From JAWLCG01 sp041687295 (GTDB lineage: Bacteria; Planctomycetota; Phycisphaerae; SM23-33; FEN-1343), in assembly GCA_041687295.1 (NCBI GenBank), contig JAWLCG010000021.1, forward strand, positions 1-25,347: a stretch of 25,347 nt of DNA. The letters are read 5' to 3'. How positions within the stretch are numbered: the first letter of the stretch is position 1; every line of letters begins with the position of its first letter. Of the stretch, positions 5,743 through 13,908 are shown in pieces. The notes under the pieces are model-generated. The model had not been told where the DNA came from, ran no database searches, and was given only the letters and a program-made list of their open reading frames with translations. The translations under genes were made by a program, and so were the position numbers.

Positions 5743-8418
5743 ATGGCCAGTGCGAACGAGTCGAGCATTCCGTATTCCCGCAAGGAGCTGCACGATCCGG
5801 ACATCCGGGCCTTCGCCGAGATGGGCCTGCAGTCGATCTCCATGCCGCTGGGCGGCATCGGCACCGGCTGCGTGGGCCTGGGCGGGCGGGGCAACCTGCG
5901 CGACTGGGAGATCTTCGGCCAGCCCAACGTCGGCTGGCGGCCGGAATACACCCTGCCGATGATCCACTGCCGCACCGAGGGCCATAGCGTCACCCGCATC
6001 CTCGAGCGCCGCCTGATGCCGCCCTTCGTCGCCGGCGGGGGCCTGTGGCCCGGCGAGCTGGCGGGCATGCCCCGCCTGGCCGAGGCCGTCTTCGTCGCCG
6101 CCTACCCCTTCGGGCGGGTGCAGTTCGAGGACGACGCCCTGCCCATCGAGGTGAGCCTGGAGGCCTTCAACCCCTTCATCCCCTCCGACGCCGAGGCCAG
6201 CAGCCTGCCGGTGGCCATCCTGACCTACCGCCTGCACAACCCCACCGACCAGCGGGTCACCGGCACGCTGGCGTGGAACCTGGCCAACTGCGTCGGCGCC
6301 GGCGGGCGCAAGGAGGAGGTCGGCCCGGACGCCCCGCACGGCTTCGGCGCCAACGTCAACGAGTACCGCATCGAGAAGACGGTGCGCGGCCTGTTCATGA
6401 CCAGCCAGAAGTACCAGCCCGACCAGCTGGGCTTCGGCACGATGGCCCTGATGACCCCCGCCGAGCACACCACCGTCGCCACCGGCTGGCTCGAGCCGGG
6501 CTGGAGCTGGGACAAGGCCCAGAAGATCTGGGACGACTTCGCCGCCGACGGGCGGCTCGACGGGCCCGTCACGCCCACCTCGCCCTCGGAGGACGGCAAG
6601 ACGCACATCGCCACACTCGGCGTGGAGTTCGACCTGCCCCCGGGCCAGACCGACAACGTCATCTTCGTGCTGGCGTGGCACTTCCCCTGGCGGCGCGTGC
6701 CCGACATGCAGCCCACCCGCGGCCATGGCCTCATCCAGGCCCACTACGCCACCCGCTTCGACGACGCCTGGGCCGTCGGCATACACACCCTCGAGCACGT
6801 CCACGACCTGCGGGCCCAGAGCCGCAGCTTCGAGGAGGCCCTGCTGGACACCACCCTGCCCGGCCACGTCCTCGAGGCCGTCGCCACGCAGACCTGCATC
6901 CTCAAGACCAACACCGTCCTGTGGCTGGACACGCCGGCGGCCGAGCCGGGCGGGCGGATCATGGCCTTCGAGGGCTGCAGCGACAAGAGCGGCTGCTGCC
7001 CGATGAACTGCACCCACGTCTGGAACTACGAGCAGACGCTCGCGCACCTGTTCCCCGAGCTCGAGCGGACGATGCGCCTGACCGACTTCGAGGACAACCT
7101 CCACGACAGCGGCGCGATGAGCTTCCGCACCGCCCTGCCGCTGGGCACGGGCCTGCCGGTGTGGTGCCCGCAGAACCCCGCCGCCGACGGGCAGTTCGGC
7201 ACCGTCGTCAAGCTCTACCGCGACTGGCAGCTCTGCGGCGAGCTGGACTTCCTCGAGCGGCTCTACCCGGCCGCCAAGGCTGCGCTGGACTTCGCCCAGA
7301 GCGGCTTTGCGAAGTGGGACGCCGACGGCGACGGCGTGCTGGAGGGCATCCAGCACAACACCTACGACATCGACTTCCATGGCCCCAACACCATGGTCGG
7401 CTCGCTCTACATCGCCGGCCTGCTGGCGGGCATCGCCATGGCCGAGGCGATGGGCGATGAGCAGTCGGCCAACCGCTGGCGCCAGCTGGCCGACAAGGCC
7501 CGCACCGGCTACGAGAAACTCTTCAACGGCGAGTACTACCGCCAGGACGTCGTCGAGCACGCCGAGCCCTTCAAGGACGGCTGGGGCAAGGAGCAGCCCG
7601 CCGGCCGACCCAAGTACCAGCACGGCCAGGGCTGCCTGAGCGACCAGCTGCTGGGCCAGTGGGCCGCCCACGTCGCCGGCCTGGGCCACGTGCTCGAGCC
7701 CGCCCACGTCCGCCAGGCCATGGAGAGCATCTTCCGCCACAACTGGCGGGCCGACCTGAGCGACCACGAGTCGGTCCAGCGGACCTACGCCCTCAACGAC
7801 GAGGCCGGCCTGCTGCTGTGCACCTGGCCCCGGGGCGAGCGGGAGACCTTCCCCTTCCCCTACAGCGACGAGGTGTGGACCGGCATCGAGTACCAGGTGG
7901 CGGCGGGGCTGATCTACGAGGGCTTCGTCGACGAGGGGCTCGCCATCGTCTACGCCATCCGCGAGCGGCACGACGGCTTCCGCCGAAACCCCTACGACGA
8001 GCCGGAGTGCGGCCACTACTACGCGCGGGCCCTGGCCAGCTGGAGCGTCCTGCTGGCCCTGACCGGCCAGCGCTACAGCGCCGTCGAGCAGTCCCTCCGC
8101 GTCGCCCCGGCCATCAACGAGCGGGAGTTCCGCTGCCTGGTGACCCTGGGCAACGCCTGGGGCCGATTCGGACAGGACTACCGCGACCGCAAGCTGCTGG
8201 CCCGCCTGGAGGTCAGCTACGGCCAGACCGCCCTGCGAACGCTGCAACTGGCCTGGCCGGGCGAAAAGGCCCCCGCCAGCGTCGGCGTCTCGGCCAGCCG
8301 AAACGACTCGGCCCTGGACGGCGCCGCCGTCCGCATCGAAGCCGGGCAACTGGAGATCACCCTGGCCGAGCCGGTGACCCTCGCCGCCGGCGACGCACTG
8401 CAGGTGGAGATCCGGTAG
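5743..8418 (+). CDS. GH116-family (GBA2-like, DUF608) glycosidase
   Basis: This 891-residue protein belongs to the family of human GBA2 and archaeal/bacterial beta-glucosidases and beta-xylosidases, which hydrolyse beta-glycosides with retention. The N-terminal beta-sandwich carries the family motif 'MPLGGIGTGCVGLGGRG' (about residues 33-49). The C-terminal (alpha/alpha)6 barrel carries 'AFEGCSDKSGC' with E410, the likely nucleophile, 'CTHVWNYEQTL', and 'HNTYDIDFHGPN' with D542, the likely acid/base. The spacing fits the family. No signal peptide is visible, so it is probably cytosolic or exported by another route. The start is set at an ATG with GAGAGGAAGGA 7 nt upstream; the longer upstream frame is non-coding repeat DNA. 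The substrate (glucoside, xyloside or glucosylceramide-like) is not decidable here. It is transcribed alone or with the HEAT-like gene 238 bp downstream. Confidence 0.88.
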   Translation: MASANESSIPYSRKELHDPDIRAFAEMGLQSISMPLGGIGTGCVGLGGRGNLRDWEIFGQPNVGWRPEYTLPMIHCRTEGHSVTRILERRLMPPFVAGGGLWPGELAGMPRLAEAVFVAAYPFGRVQFEDDALPIEVSLEAFNPFIPSDAEASSLPVAILTYRLHNPTDQRVTGTLAWNLANCVGAGGRKEEVGPDAPHGFGANVNEYRIEKTVRGLFMTSQKYQPDQLGFGTMALMTPAEHTTVATGWLEPGWSWDKAQKIWDDFAADGRLDGPVTPTSPSEDGKTHIATLGVEFDLPPGQTDNVIFVLAWHFPWRRVPDMQPTRGHGLIQAHYATRFDDAWAVGIHTLEHVHDLRAQSRSFEEALLDTTLPGHVLEAVATQTCILKTNTVLWLDTPAAEPGGRIMAFEGCSDKSGCCPMNCTHVWNYEQTLAHLFPELERTMRLTDFEDNLHDSGAMSFRTALPLGTGLPVWCPQNPAADGQFGTVVKLYRDWQLCGELDFLERLYPAAKAALDFAQSGFAKWDADGDGVLEGIQHNTYDIDFHGPNTMVGSLYIAGLLAGIAMAEAMGDEQSANRWRQLADKARTGYEKLFNGEYYRQDVVEHAEPFKDGWGKEQPAGRPKYQHGQGCLSDQLLGQWAAHVAGLGHVLEPAHVRQAMESIFRHNWRADLSDHESVQRTYALNDEAGLLLCTWPRGERETFPFPYSDEVWTGIEYQVAAGLIYEGFVDEGLAIVYAIRERHDGFRRNPYDEPECGHYYARALASWSVLLALTGQRYSAVEQSLRVAPAINEREFRCLVTLGNAWGRFGQDYRDRKLLARLEVSYGQTALRTLQLAWPGEKAPASVGVSASRNDSALDGAAVRIEAGQLEITLAEPVTLAAGDALQVEIR

Positions 8419-8491
8419 GTCCCCGTGGGCTCTGTTCGAGCCAGGCGAGGCCCGGCAGCGGATACGGCGTGCAGTCAGAAATGACAAGCGC

Positions 8492-8609
8492 GGGTGCCCC
8501 GGGCAAGCGGGGCGTCAGCACCGCTCGCCCGGCCGAGGGCGGAGGCGGTTGATTCAGGCGACCGGGTCCCGCCCGGGCCGGGCGAGCCTGCGGCTTGCCC
8601 GGGGCACCC
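8492..8609. repeat. 17-bp perfect inverted repeat pair
   Basis: GGGTGCCCCGGGCAAGC (8492-8508) is the exact reverse complement of 8593-8609. The 84-nt interior is itself GC-rich and palindromic in places. It sits in the gap between the GH116 and HEAT-like genes, where it could form a cruciform or a transcript hairpin. There is no T-run, so terminator function is uncertain. Confidence 0.7.
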
Positions 8610-8656
8610 AGCCATGGACCCCCGCGCGCAACGGGCAGTGGGTCTGGAGACCGATG

Positions 8657-10273
8657 ATGTTCCGACTGGCGATGGCATGGCTGTGCGTGGCGACGGCCCT
8701 GGCGGCCGGCGAGCCGGTGCCGGAGGTTCCCCCGCCGTCGGAGACGTTCCAGGCGCTGTGGGACTCGCGTCCCATCCGCCAGCAGCCCACATACCGGATG
8801 GTCTTCGTCCGCGTGGTCGGCGAGCCGACGCCGGCCGGCCAGCGGCAGAGCCGCATCCGCTTGACGGTGCTGGCCGACCCGGCCCAGGCCGAGCCGGTCA
8901 AACCCTACGCCACCGTCGCCACCTGGTACGACTTTTCCGGCGTGGACAAGCCCCCCGCCCCCGGGGCCGAGGTGTACCTGGTGCTCGTGCACGACCGGGC
9001 CGGGGCCGACGGCCAGAGCGACTTCCGCCTGACGCCGATGCGCTACGCCCTCCGCGCCCCGCCCGCCCCGGCCGAGGGCGACGGGCGCCCCAGCGGGCCC
9101 GTCAGCGTCCGCCAGCGGTGTTTCCTGCCGGTCGGGCCGCCCGAGGGGCCCCTGGGCCGGGCGGTGACTGAGCTGCTGCTGGCCCCGCCGCCCGAGCCGG
9201 CCGAGCGGCTGACGGCCCTGCTCCGCCACGCCAGCAGCGCCGACAGCGACGCCCGCGACTTCGCCGCCAGCCTGGCGGCCGCCACCGGCATCCCCCTGCC
9301 GGCCCCGCCCGCCGACGCCGAGGCCCGCGAGGCCTTCGCCGCCCTGGTTTTGTCGAGCGACGACCTGGCCACGCGCCGCCGGCTGGCCCAGGCCTACCGC
9401 GTCAGCGAGGCCGACATCCTGCCGGACCGGCCCGAGACGCTCGGCCGGCTGTTGAACCACGACGATCAGCCGACCGCCCAGGCCGTCGCCGCCAACCTCC
9501 GCCACGCCGCCGACCGGGCCGAGAGCCTCAGGCCCCTGCTGGAGCCGCTGCTGACGGCGCCGGTCGACCCGCCGACCCGCCGGATCGCCGTGCTGGGGGC
9601 CCTGTGGAGCTGGGGCGAGCGGGCCCTGCTGTTCGAGTCGGCCCTGCGGGCGCTGGCGACGGACGCCGGGGCCGCCCGGCCCAACTCCACCGACCGCTGG
9701 GCCGCCCTGGGCATCCTGCTGGACGCGGGGGTCGCCGACGCCGAGGCGCTGATCCTGGCCACGCTGGACACGGTGCGGTCCTCGGTGGCCATGGAGCACG
9801 CCGTGCGGCTGAGGCTCAACGCCGTCGTGCCCGGCGTGCTGGAGGGCCCCGACGCCCGCAAGGCCTGGACCGTCAGCCGGGCCCACGCCGTCGCCCTGCT
9901 GACCGGCGAAGACCGCGGAACCGACTTCGAGCCCTACGCCGACTGGTGGGCCCGCCAGCGCCAGGCCGGCCTGGCCGAGGCCCTGCTGGCCCACGACTTC
10001 CTCGCGCCCCAGGCCCAGCAGCAGGCCCGCCAGTGGGTCGAGCAACTCGCCAGCGACCGCTTCGAGCAACGCCGCCACGCCCGCCAGGCCCTCTCGGCCA
10101 TCCGCCCGGTGCCCCGGGCCCTCCTGGACGCCCTGGCCAGCGACGACCCCGAGGTCGCCCGCTCGGCCCGGACGATCCTCGAGCAGGCCCAGGCCGACCT
10201 CGCCACCACCCGCCGAGCCCTGCAGATCCACGCCAATCAGGAGCGGGCCGTCGGCGCTCATCTGAACCACTAG
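8657..10273 (+). CDS. Secreted protein of unknown function with HEAT-like C-terminal repeats
   Basis: I do not recognise a named family. The 538-residue product begins with a signal peptide (MFRLAMAWLCVATALAAG), so it is likely exported. Residues of about 35-180 look like a beta-rich domain (e.g. 'TYRMVFVRVVGE', 'AEVYLVLVHDRAG'). The rest is Ala/Leu/Arg-rich helical sequence, ending with a HEAT/PBS-lyase-like unit: 'LASDRFEQRRHARQAL' then 'DALASDDPEVARSARTIL'. Such secreted helical-repeat scaffolds are common in planctomycetes. GGAGA at 8646-8650 lies 6 nt before this ATG; an adjacent ATG at 8654 is possible. It may be co-transcribed with the GH116 gene, although an inverted repeat lies between them. 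The HlyD gene is convergent. Confidence 0.75.
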   Translation: MFRLAMAWLCVATALAAGEPVPEVPPPSETFQALWDSRPIRQQPTYRMVFVRVVGEPTPAGQRQSRIRLTVLADPAQAEPVKPYATVATWYDFSGVDKPPAPGAEVYLVLVHDRAGADGQSDFRLTPMRYALRAPPAPAEGDGRPSGPVSVRQRCFLPVGPPEGPLGRAVTELLLAPPPEPAERLTALLRHASSADSDARDFAASLAAATGIPLPAPPADAEAREAFAALVLSSDDLATRRRLAQAYRVSEADILPDRPETLGRLLNHDDQPTAQAVAANLRHAADRAESLRPLLEPLLTAPVDPPTRRIAVLGALWSWGERALLFESALRALATDAGAARPNSTDRWAALGILLDAGVADAEALILATLDTVRSSVAMEHAVRLRLNAVVPGVLEGPDARKAWTVSRAHAVALLTGEDRGTDFEPYADWWARQRQAGLAEALLAHDFLAPQAQQQARQWVEQLASDRFEQRRHARQALSAIRPVPRALLDALASDDPEVARSARTILEQAQADLATTRRALQIHANQERAVGAHLNH

Positions 10274-10332
10274 TGTCCAGAACCACGATCCTCTGTAACG
10301 ATTTCTCCAGCCCCACCACCGGAGAAACTCCC

Positions 10333-10490
10333 CTGGGGCTCTGCCCCAGAGGCCGGGATTTTGCGCATTGGGGCCCACCGGCAGAGGCTCCAAGCCGTCC
10401 GCCCTCGGGCCCGGCCGGCAGGGGCGTGAGCCCATCCCATGCCGGAGGCCCGAAGCGATAAATCCCGGGGATGTGGGGGCAGAGCCCCCG
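10333..10490. repeat. Nested long inverted repeat
   Basis: The outer arms GGGGCTCTGCCCC (10335-10347) and GGGGCAGAGCCCC (10476-10488) are exact reverse complements, and each can also fold on itself (10333-10349 and 10475-10489). The inner arms CCGGGATTT (10353-10361) and AAATCCCGG (10460-10468) are also exact complements. Weaker pairing (GGAGAAAC versus GTTTCCTC) extends outward. The roughly 98-nt centre is GC-rich. Confidence 0.75.
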
Positions 10491-10601
10491 CGCTGTTTCC
10501 TCGGGACCACCGGGCCGCCGTACGGATTCATGTTGGGCTGCAGGCGAAGCCCGCGCTGGGAGAACTGTGACCCCCATGCGTCCCTGGCTCCCGGAGTGCC
10601 C

Positions 10602-10796
10602 CTGGGTGCCCAGCCGTGATGGGCGGACCAGCCCTTTGGAGTGCGGCGAGTCATCGCCGCTTCGGCTCGGTGGCGGCTAAGCCAAAGCGGCGTCGAGGCC
10701 GCCGCACTCCATATTGCGCCCGCGCCCTGGGTCTGCATCGGTTGGTGCGACTGACGAGGCGGCGCCGGAAGATGTGGCTACGAACGCCGTAGCCAC
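10602..10796 (+). repeat. Composite intergenic repeat, copy 4 (modules A-B-C-D)
   Basis: Degenerate module A is at 10602-10637. Module B (10638-10710) has outer arms GGAGTGCGGC/GCCGCACTCC and inner arms GCCGCTTCGGCT/AGCCAAAGCGGC. Module C starts near 10734 with ATCGGTTGGTGCGACTGACGA. Module D is the GTGGCTAC/GTAGCCAC hairpin at 10774-10796. The B-to-C spacing (about 23 bp) matches copy 1. Confidence 0.8.
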
Positions 10797-10898
10797 AGCA
10801 CCGGGTCGGTCCTTGGGCTTGTGTAGATAGGACAGGAGGCCATCCCTGGGCCTGGGCACAAGGCGCATGGGCAGACGGCGGGGGCGATCGGCAGGCGG

Positions 10899-12059
10899 TT
10901 ACTCGGCGCGGCGGAAGTTCAGGTCGACCAGCTCGCCGGGGGTCAGCGTGTTGCCGGGGGGCAGCAGGATGGTGACGGGCAGGCCCCATTCGAGGGCCTC
11001 GGGGGTACGCAGCTGGTGGACGGGGATGGGCTCGATGTGCGAGCCGACGCGCGCGACTTCAGCGGGGACGCCGGGGTGTCGGCCCAGGCGGGGGCGAACC
11101 GTCACCGGCATGCCGGGCTGGACGTCGAGGCGCTGGCCCTCGCGGAGGTAGGCGACGACCGTCTGGCTGCGCCCGGCGGCAACGGAGAGGACCACGTCGC
11201 CGGCCCGCACGGCCTGGCCGGGCAGGCGGTGCACCGCGCAGACGCGCCCCGACATCGGCGAGCGCACGACGAGCCCCTCGGCGCGGACCTCGAGCTCCTC
11301 CACGCGGGCCCGCTGGACGTCGATCGCCTGGCGGAGCGGGGCGAGCACCGAGTCCACCGCCAGCTGCTCCTGCTCGGTCTGGGAGTACTCGTTGAGCCGC
11401 TCGCGGGTGGTCTGAAGCTGCTGGCGGGCCTGCTCCAGGGCCCGCTCGAGGCCCTCGACGCGCTCGGCGGCCTCATCGCGGACGAGCCTCAGCGTCGTCA
11501 GCGTGTAGTCGGTCTCCACGCCGCGTTCGAAGGCGGCCTGGGTGGCCCGCAGCTCGGCCTGGGCCCGCAGCAGGTCGATCCGCTCGGTCTGCAGCGTCGC
11601 CTGGCGGTCGAGCAGGTTCAGCTCGAGCTGCTCGACGTCCAGCGCCAGGCGGCGCAGGTCGGTCAGGCGGTCGTACGTTTCGCGGGCGGCGTCGCGCTGC
11701 AGCTCGGCGGCGGTGGCCCGCACCTGCGATTCGGTCTGGGCCAGCTCGCCCCGCAACGCGCGGAGCTGGGCCTGCACTTCGCGGTCGTCCAGGCGGGCGA
11801 GGACCTGCCCGGCCCGGACCTCATCGAGCAGTTCGGGCCAGCCCTCCGCCGGTGCCAGCAGCGTGCCGTCGAGCCCGCTGGCCAGGTCCACCCGCAGGGC
11901 CTGCACCTCGCCAGTGGCCTGGGGCAGGGCGGCCTGCCGCTGCCACAGCCAGCCGGTGGCCAGCACGGCCAGCGCGAACACCGTCACCGGCACCAGGCGA
12001 TAGCGGATCTGCTGCAGGTGGCGCCACAGCGGCGTTCGGATGCGGGCGGTTGAGGCCAT
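10899..12059 (-). CDS. HlyD/MFP-family periplasmic adaptor protein
   Basis: This 386-residue protein is anchored in the inner membrane by one N-terminal helix (about residues 22-39). It has a long coiled-coil hairpin (about 85-230, rich in Gln/Glu/Leu/Arg, e.g. 'RALRGELAQTESQVRATAAELQ') and a split lipoyl-like/beta-barrel domain ('GLVVRSPMSGRVCAVHRLPG', 'TVRPRLGRHPGVPAEVARVG'). Adaptors of this family bridge an inner-membrane exporter to an outer-membrane channel. No ABC, MFS or RND exporter or TolC-like gene is next to it. Its only partners are the DUF4956 membrane protein (3-bp gap) and the VTC polymerase, which suggests a role with them. GGAG lies 9 nt before the ATG. This is the last gene of the operon. 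Confidence 0.87.
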   Translation of the reverse strand: MASTARIRTPLWRHLQQIRYRLVPVTVFALAVLATGWLWQRQAALPQATGEVQALRVDLASGLDGTLLAPAEGWPELLDEVRAGQVLARLDDREVQAQLRALRGELAQTESQVRATAAELQRDAARETYDRLTDLRRLALDVEQLELNLLDRQATLQTERIDLLRAQAELRATQAAFERGVETDYTLTTLRLVRDEAAERVEGLERALEQARQQLQTTRERLNEYSQTEQEQLAVDSVLAPLRQAIDVQRARVEELEVRAEGLVVRSPMSGRVCAVHRLPGQAVRAGDVVLSVAAGRSQTVVAYLREGQRLDVQPGMPVTVRPRLGRHPGVPAEVARVGSHIEPIPVHQLRTPEALEWGLPVTILLPPGNTLTPGELVDLNFRRAE

Positions 12060-12062
12060 GGG

Positions 12063-12755
12063 TCAGATCTCCGATTCGTCTTCGCGCAGGTACAGCGAGG
12101 CGTGGGCCACGCCGGGCACCGTCTCCAGTTCGCCGAGCAGCTCGCCCGTCCGCGACGGGTCGCGCAGCAGCAGCCGGTAGGACAGGTCCAGCTCGCTGGG
12201 CCCGGCGCGGCGCTGGCTGGCCAACTGCGTGCGGGCGGCGTGTCGGCCCAGGATGGGCCGAAGGGCCTTGGTCGGCACCTCCTCGCCCGCCCACTGCACC
12301 GAGAGGATTACGTCGTAGTGATGCCGGCTGCCGAAGCTCGTCAGCCGAATGTAGATGTACAGGGCGGCCACGAACAGCCCGCCCAGCAGGGCCGTGCTGA
12401 AATTGTGCGTGCCGACGGCCATGCCCTCCACGATCGCCCAGAGCACGAACGTCGTGTCGCGCGTGTCCTTCAGGACGTTGCGGAAGCGGACCACCGCGAA
12501 GACCGCCAGCAGCCCGAAGGCGATTACGATGTTGCCGGTCATCAGCGTCATTACCAGCGAGACGATCACCGGCAGGACCATCAGCGAGGCCACGAACATC
12601 CGCGAGTAGCTCAGCCCCGTGTGCGAGAGCATGTACACCCAGCCGATGACGTGCCCGATCACCAGTGCGAGCATCAGCGTCAGCAGGCCCATCTCCCAGT
12701 TGGCCAGCGCCGAGCCGGTGTCGCCGCGGGTGAGCATCTCCAGCACTTCGTTCAT
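12063..12755 (-). CDS. DUF4956 membrane protein, partner of VTC polymerase
   Basis: This 230-residue protein has four to five N-terminal membrane helices ('LLTLMLALVIGHVIGWVYML', 'MFVASLMVLPVIVSLVM', 'IVIAFGLLAVFAVVRF', 'LLGGLFVAALYIYIRL') and a soluble C-terminal domain of about 90 residues that resembles a small ferredoxin-like fold ('DLSYRLLLRD...ELLGELETVPGVAHASLYL'). The motif 'FGLLAVFAVVRFRNVLKDTRDT' between helices is typical of DUF4956. The family has no established reaction but is often encoded beside VTC-domain polyphosphate polymerases. A role as membrane anchor or channel is inference. Its ATG overlaps the VTC stop by 4 bp (ATGA, 12752-12755), and GGAGG lies 7 nt upstream. The start is placed there because the longer frame reads through the VTC gene. 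Confidence 0.85.
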   Translation of the reverse strand: MNEVLEMLTRGDTGSALANWEMGLLTLMLALVIGHVIGWVYMLSHTGLSYSRMFVASLMVLPVIVSLVMTLMTGNIVIAFGLLAVFAVVRFRNVLKDTRDTTFVLWAIVEGMAVGTHNFSTALLGGLFVAALYIYIRLTSFGSRHHYDVILSVQWAGEEVPTKALRPILGRHAARTQLASQRRAGPSELDLSYRLLLRDPSRTGELLGELETVPGVAHASLYLREDESEI

Positions 12756-13528
12756 CGCTCGACCTCCAGGTGGCGCAGCAGCGTCGGCTGGTACTTGCCG
12801 GCCAGCGCGTGCACACAGGTGACGTACTTGGCCATGCTGCGGCGCTCGAGGTTGAAGATCCGCACCATCTCGCGCATCCAGACCGGGAAACGGTCGGTAA
12901 ACTTGAGCTCCAGGATCACGCCCTCGACGCCGGGGTCGATGTCCTGGCCAGGGCCCAGCGGCGAGAGGCGGTTGTGGTGTCGCGTGGCCCGCAGGCCGCG
13001 GTCGAAGGTCAGCCGAACGGCGTTGGAGTCCTGCGAGCAGTAGGCCTCGCGGAGGTAGGCCACGTGCACCGTGCCGGACGCCCGCATCCGCGAGCGGAGT
13101 TCGCAGAACCGCTGCAGGGCCCCGAAGGCCTGGTCGCTGAGCTTGACCAGGTCCTCGCGGCGAGGCCAGTGGCCCGCCAGCAGCCGATCGACCGCGTCGC
13201 GCCGCACGGCCGAGCGTTCCTTGCAGATCACGTCGTTGACGCGGCGCTTGATCTCGAAAAAGGCCGGGCCCGTCCCGTCGCGGTCGTAGGTGCGGATGCG
13301 GAGTTTGAAGCGGTTGCGGTCGCCGGACATCGTCGCCCGGCACAGGGCCAGGTCGTCGCTGTCGAGGTAGAGATTGTAGATCGGGTACTCGAAATTCGGC
13401 CGGCCCAGCGCGTACGGATCGTGGTCCAGGTAGCTCATCGCAAAGTCGCGAATGGCGTGAGCCCTACGCTCGTCGATGAGGTACTTGAGCTCGTAACGGT
13501 TGGCTTGCAGTCGTGGAGCAGCAGGCAT
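12752..13528 (-). CDS. VTC-domain polyphosphate polymerase
   Basis: This 258-residue protein matches the catalytic tunnel domain of yeast Vtc4 (CYTH/triphosphate-tunnel fold), which makes polyphosphate from ATP. Visible tunnel strands carry alternating charged residues: 'RYELKYLID' (E13, K15), 'RNRFKLRIRTY' (R73, K75, R77, R79), 'FFEIKRR' (E92, K94) and 'VILELKFTDRFP' (E207, K209, with E207 a likely metal ligand). It has no membrane segment, so it likely acts at the cytosolic face with the DUF4956 protein encoded next. It is the first gene of a three-gene operon and lies 380 bp after phoR, which ties it to phosphate control. The ATG lacks a good ribosome site. Residue assignments are by pattern only. 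Confidence 0.85.
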   Translation of the reverse strand: MPAAPRLQANRYELKYLIDERRAHAIRDFAMSYLDHDPYALGRPNFEYPIYNLYLDSDDLALCRATMSGDRNRFKLRIRTYDRDGTGPAFFEIKRRVNDVICKERSAVRRDAVDRLLAGHWPRREDLVKLSDQAFGALQRFCELRSRMRASGTVHVAYLREAYCSQDSNAVRLTFDRGLRATRHHNRLSPLGPGQDIDPGVEGVILELKFTDRFPVWMREMVRIFNLERRSMAKYVTCVHALAGKYQPTLLRHLEVER

Positions 13529-13908
13529 GGTCGTCGCTACAGTCCCTGCACGGATGGCCTACGTTCGTCTACATCTCACAGCAACCCCCCGCCCGGTCGG
13601 GGCGGCCCTCCTTCCCTACAACAGCTTAACGGAATCTTAAGTATCTCACATTCACCACGTTTTGCAAGAGATATGAAGAGCGTCCGCCCCCTTTTCCGCC
13701 ACAGACGCCCTCGCCGTGGGCCCGGCCAGACACGCCCAGTGCGGCTATGACCCGAAATCACCAACTATGAACCGGTTGCATGCACACAGGCCCGCCCCGT
13801 GCCCGGCTGGTCTGGGGGTTCGCCGGCCACGAGGGCCGGGGCGGAGGCGGGTCTGCCGATGGCGGCCCCCGGCGGGTGGACAGGTCCTCTGGCAGGGCCG
13901 AACCGACC
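13529..13908. other. 380-bp gap between phoR and the VTC operon
   Basis: Both flanking genes are on the minus strand. Most of the gap is GC-rich. The exception is an AT-rich block (13621-13680) that holds a two-unit repeat and a candidate promoter for the VTC operon. No gene is seen, and no clear terminator follows phoR. Confidence 0.6.
13624..13667 (-). promoter_or_regulatory. Candidate promoter and two-unit Pho-box-like repeat upstream of VTC operon
   Basis: Read on the minus strand, CTTAAGA (13641-13635) and GTTAAGC (13630-13624) are spaced exactly 11 bp apart, as in the pstS and porin promoters. Just upstream, TTGCAA (13667-13662) and GATACT (13645-13640), with a 16-bp spacer, resemble a sigma-70 promoter. 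The repeat overlaps and follows that -10, unlike at pstS, and no -10 sits 9 bp after the repeat. Orientation and mode of action are therefore unclear. Confidence 0.4.

Larger units (their letters stand above)
10274..10898. other. 625-bp gap between convergent genes, palindromic repeats only
   Basis: The gap holds a large nested inverted repeat (10333-10490), one near-complete composite repeat (10602-10796) and short GC hairpins. No ribosome-site-backed coding frame is seen. The structures may stop transcripts arriving from both sides, although none has a classic T-run. Confidence 0.65.

Noticed and set aside
3796..8487. 1563-codon open frame on the minus strand
   Set aside because: It lies opposite the EamA and GH116 genes, whose family motifs are clear. 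Its translation is low-complexity (Gly/Ala/Val/Gln/Arg) and runs through palindromic repeats, as expected of a stop-poor GC-rich antisense frame.
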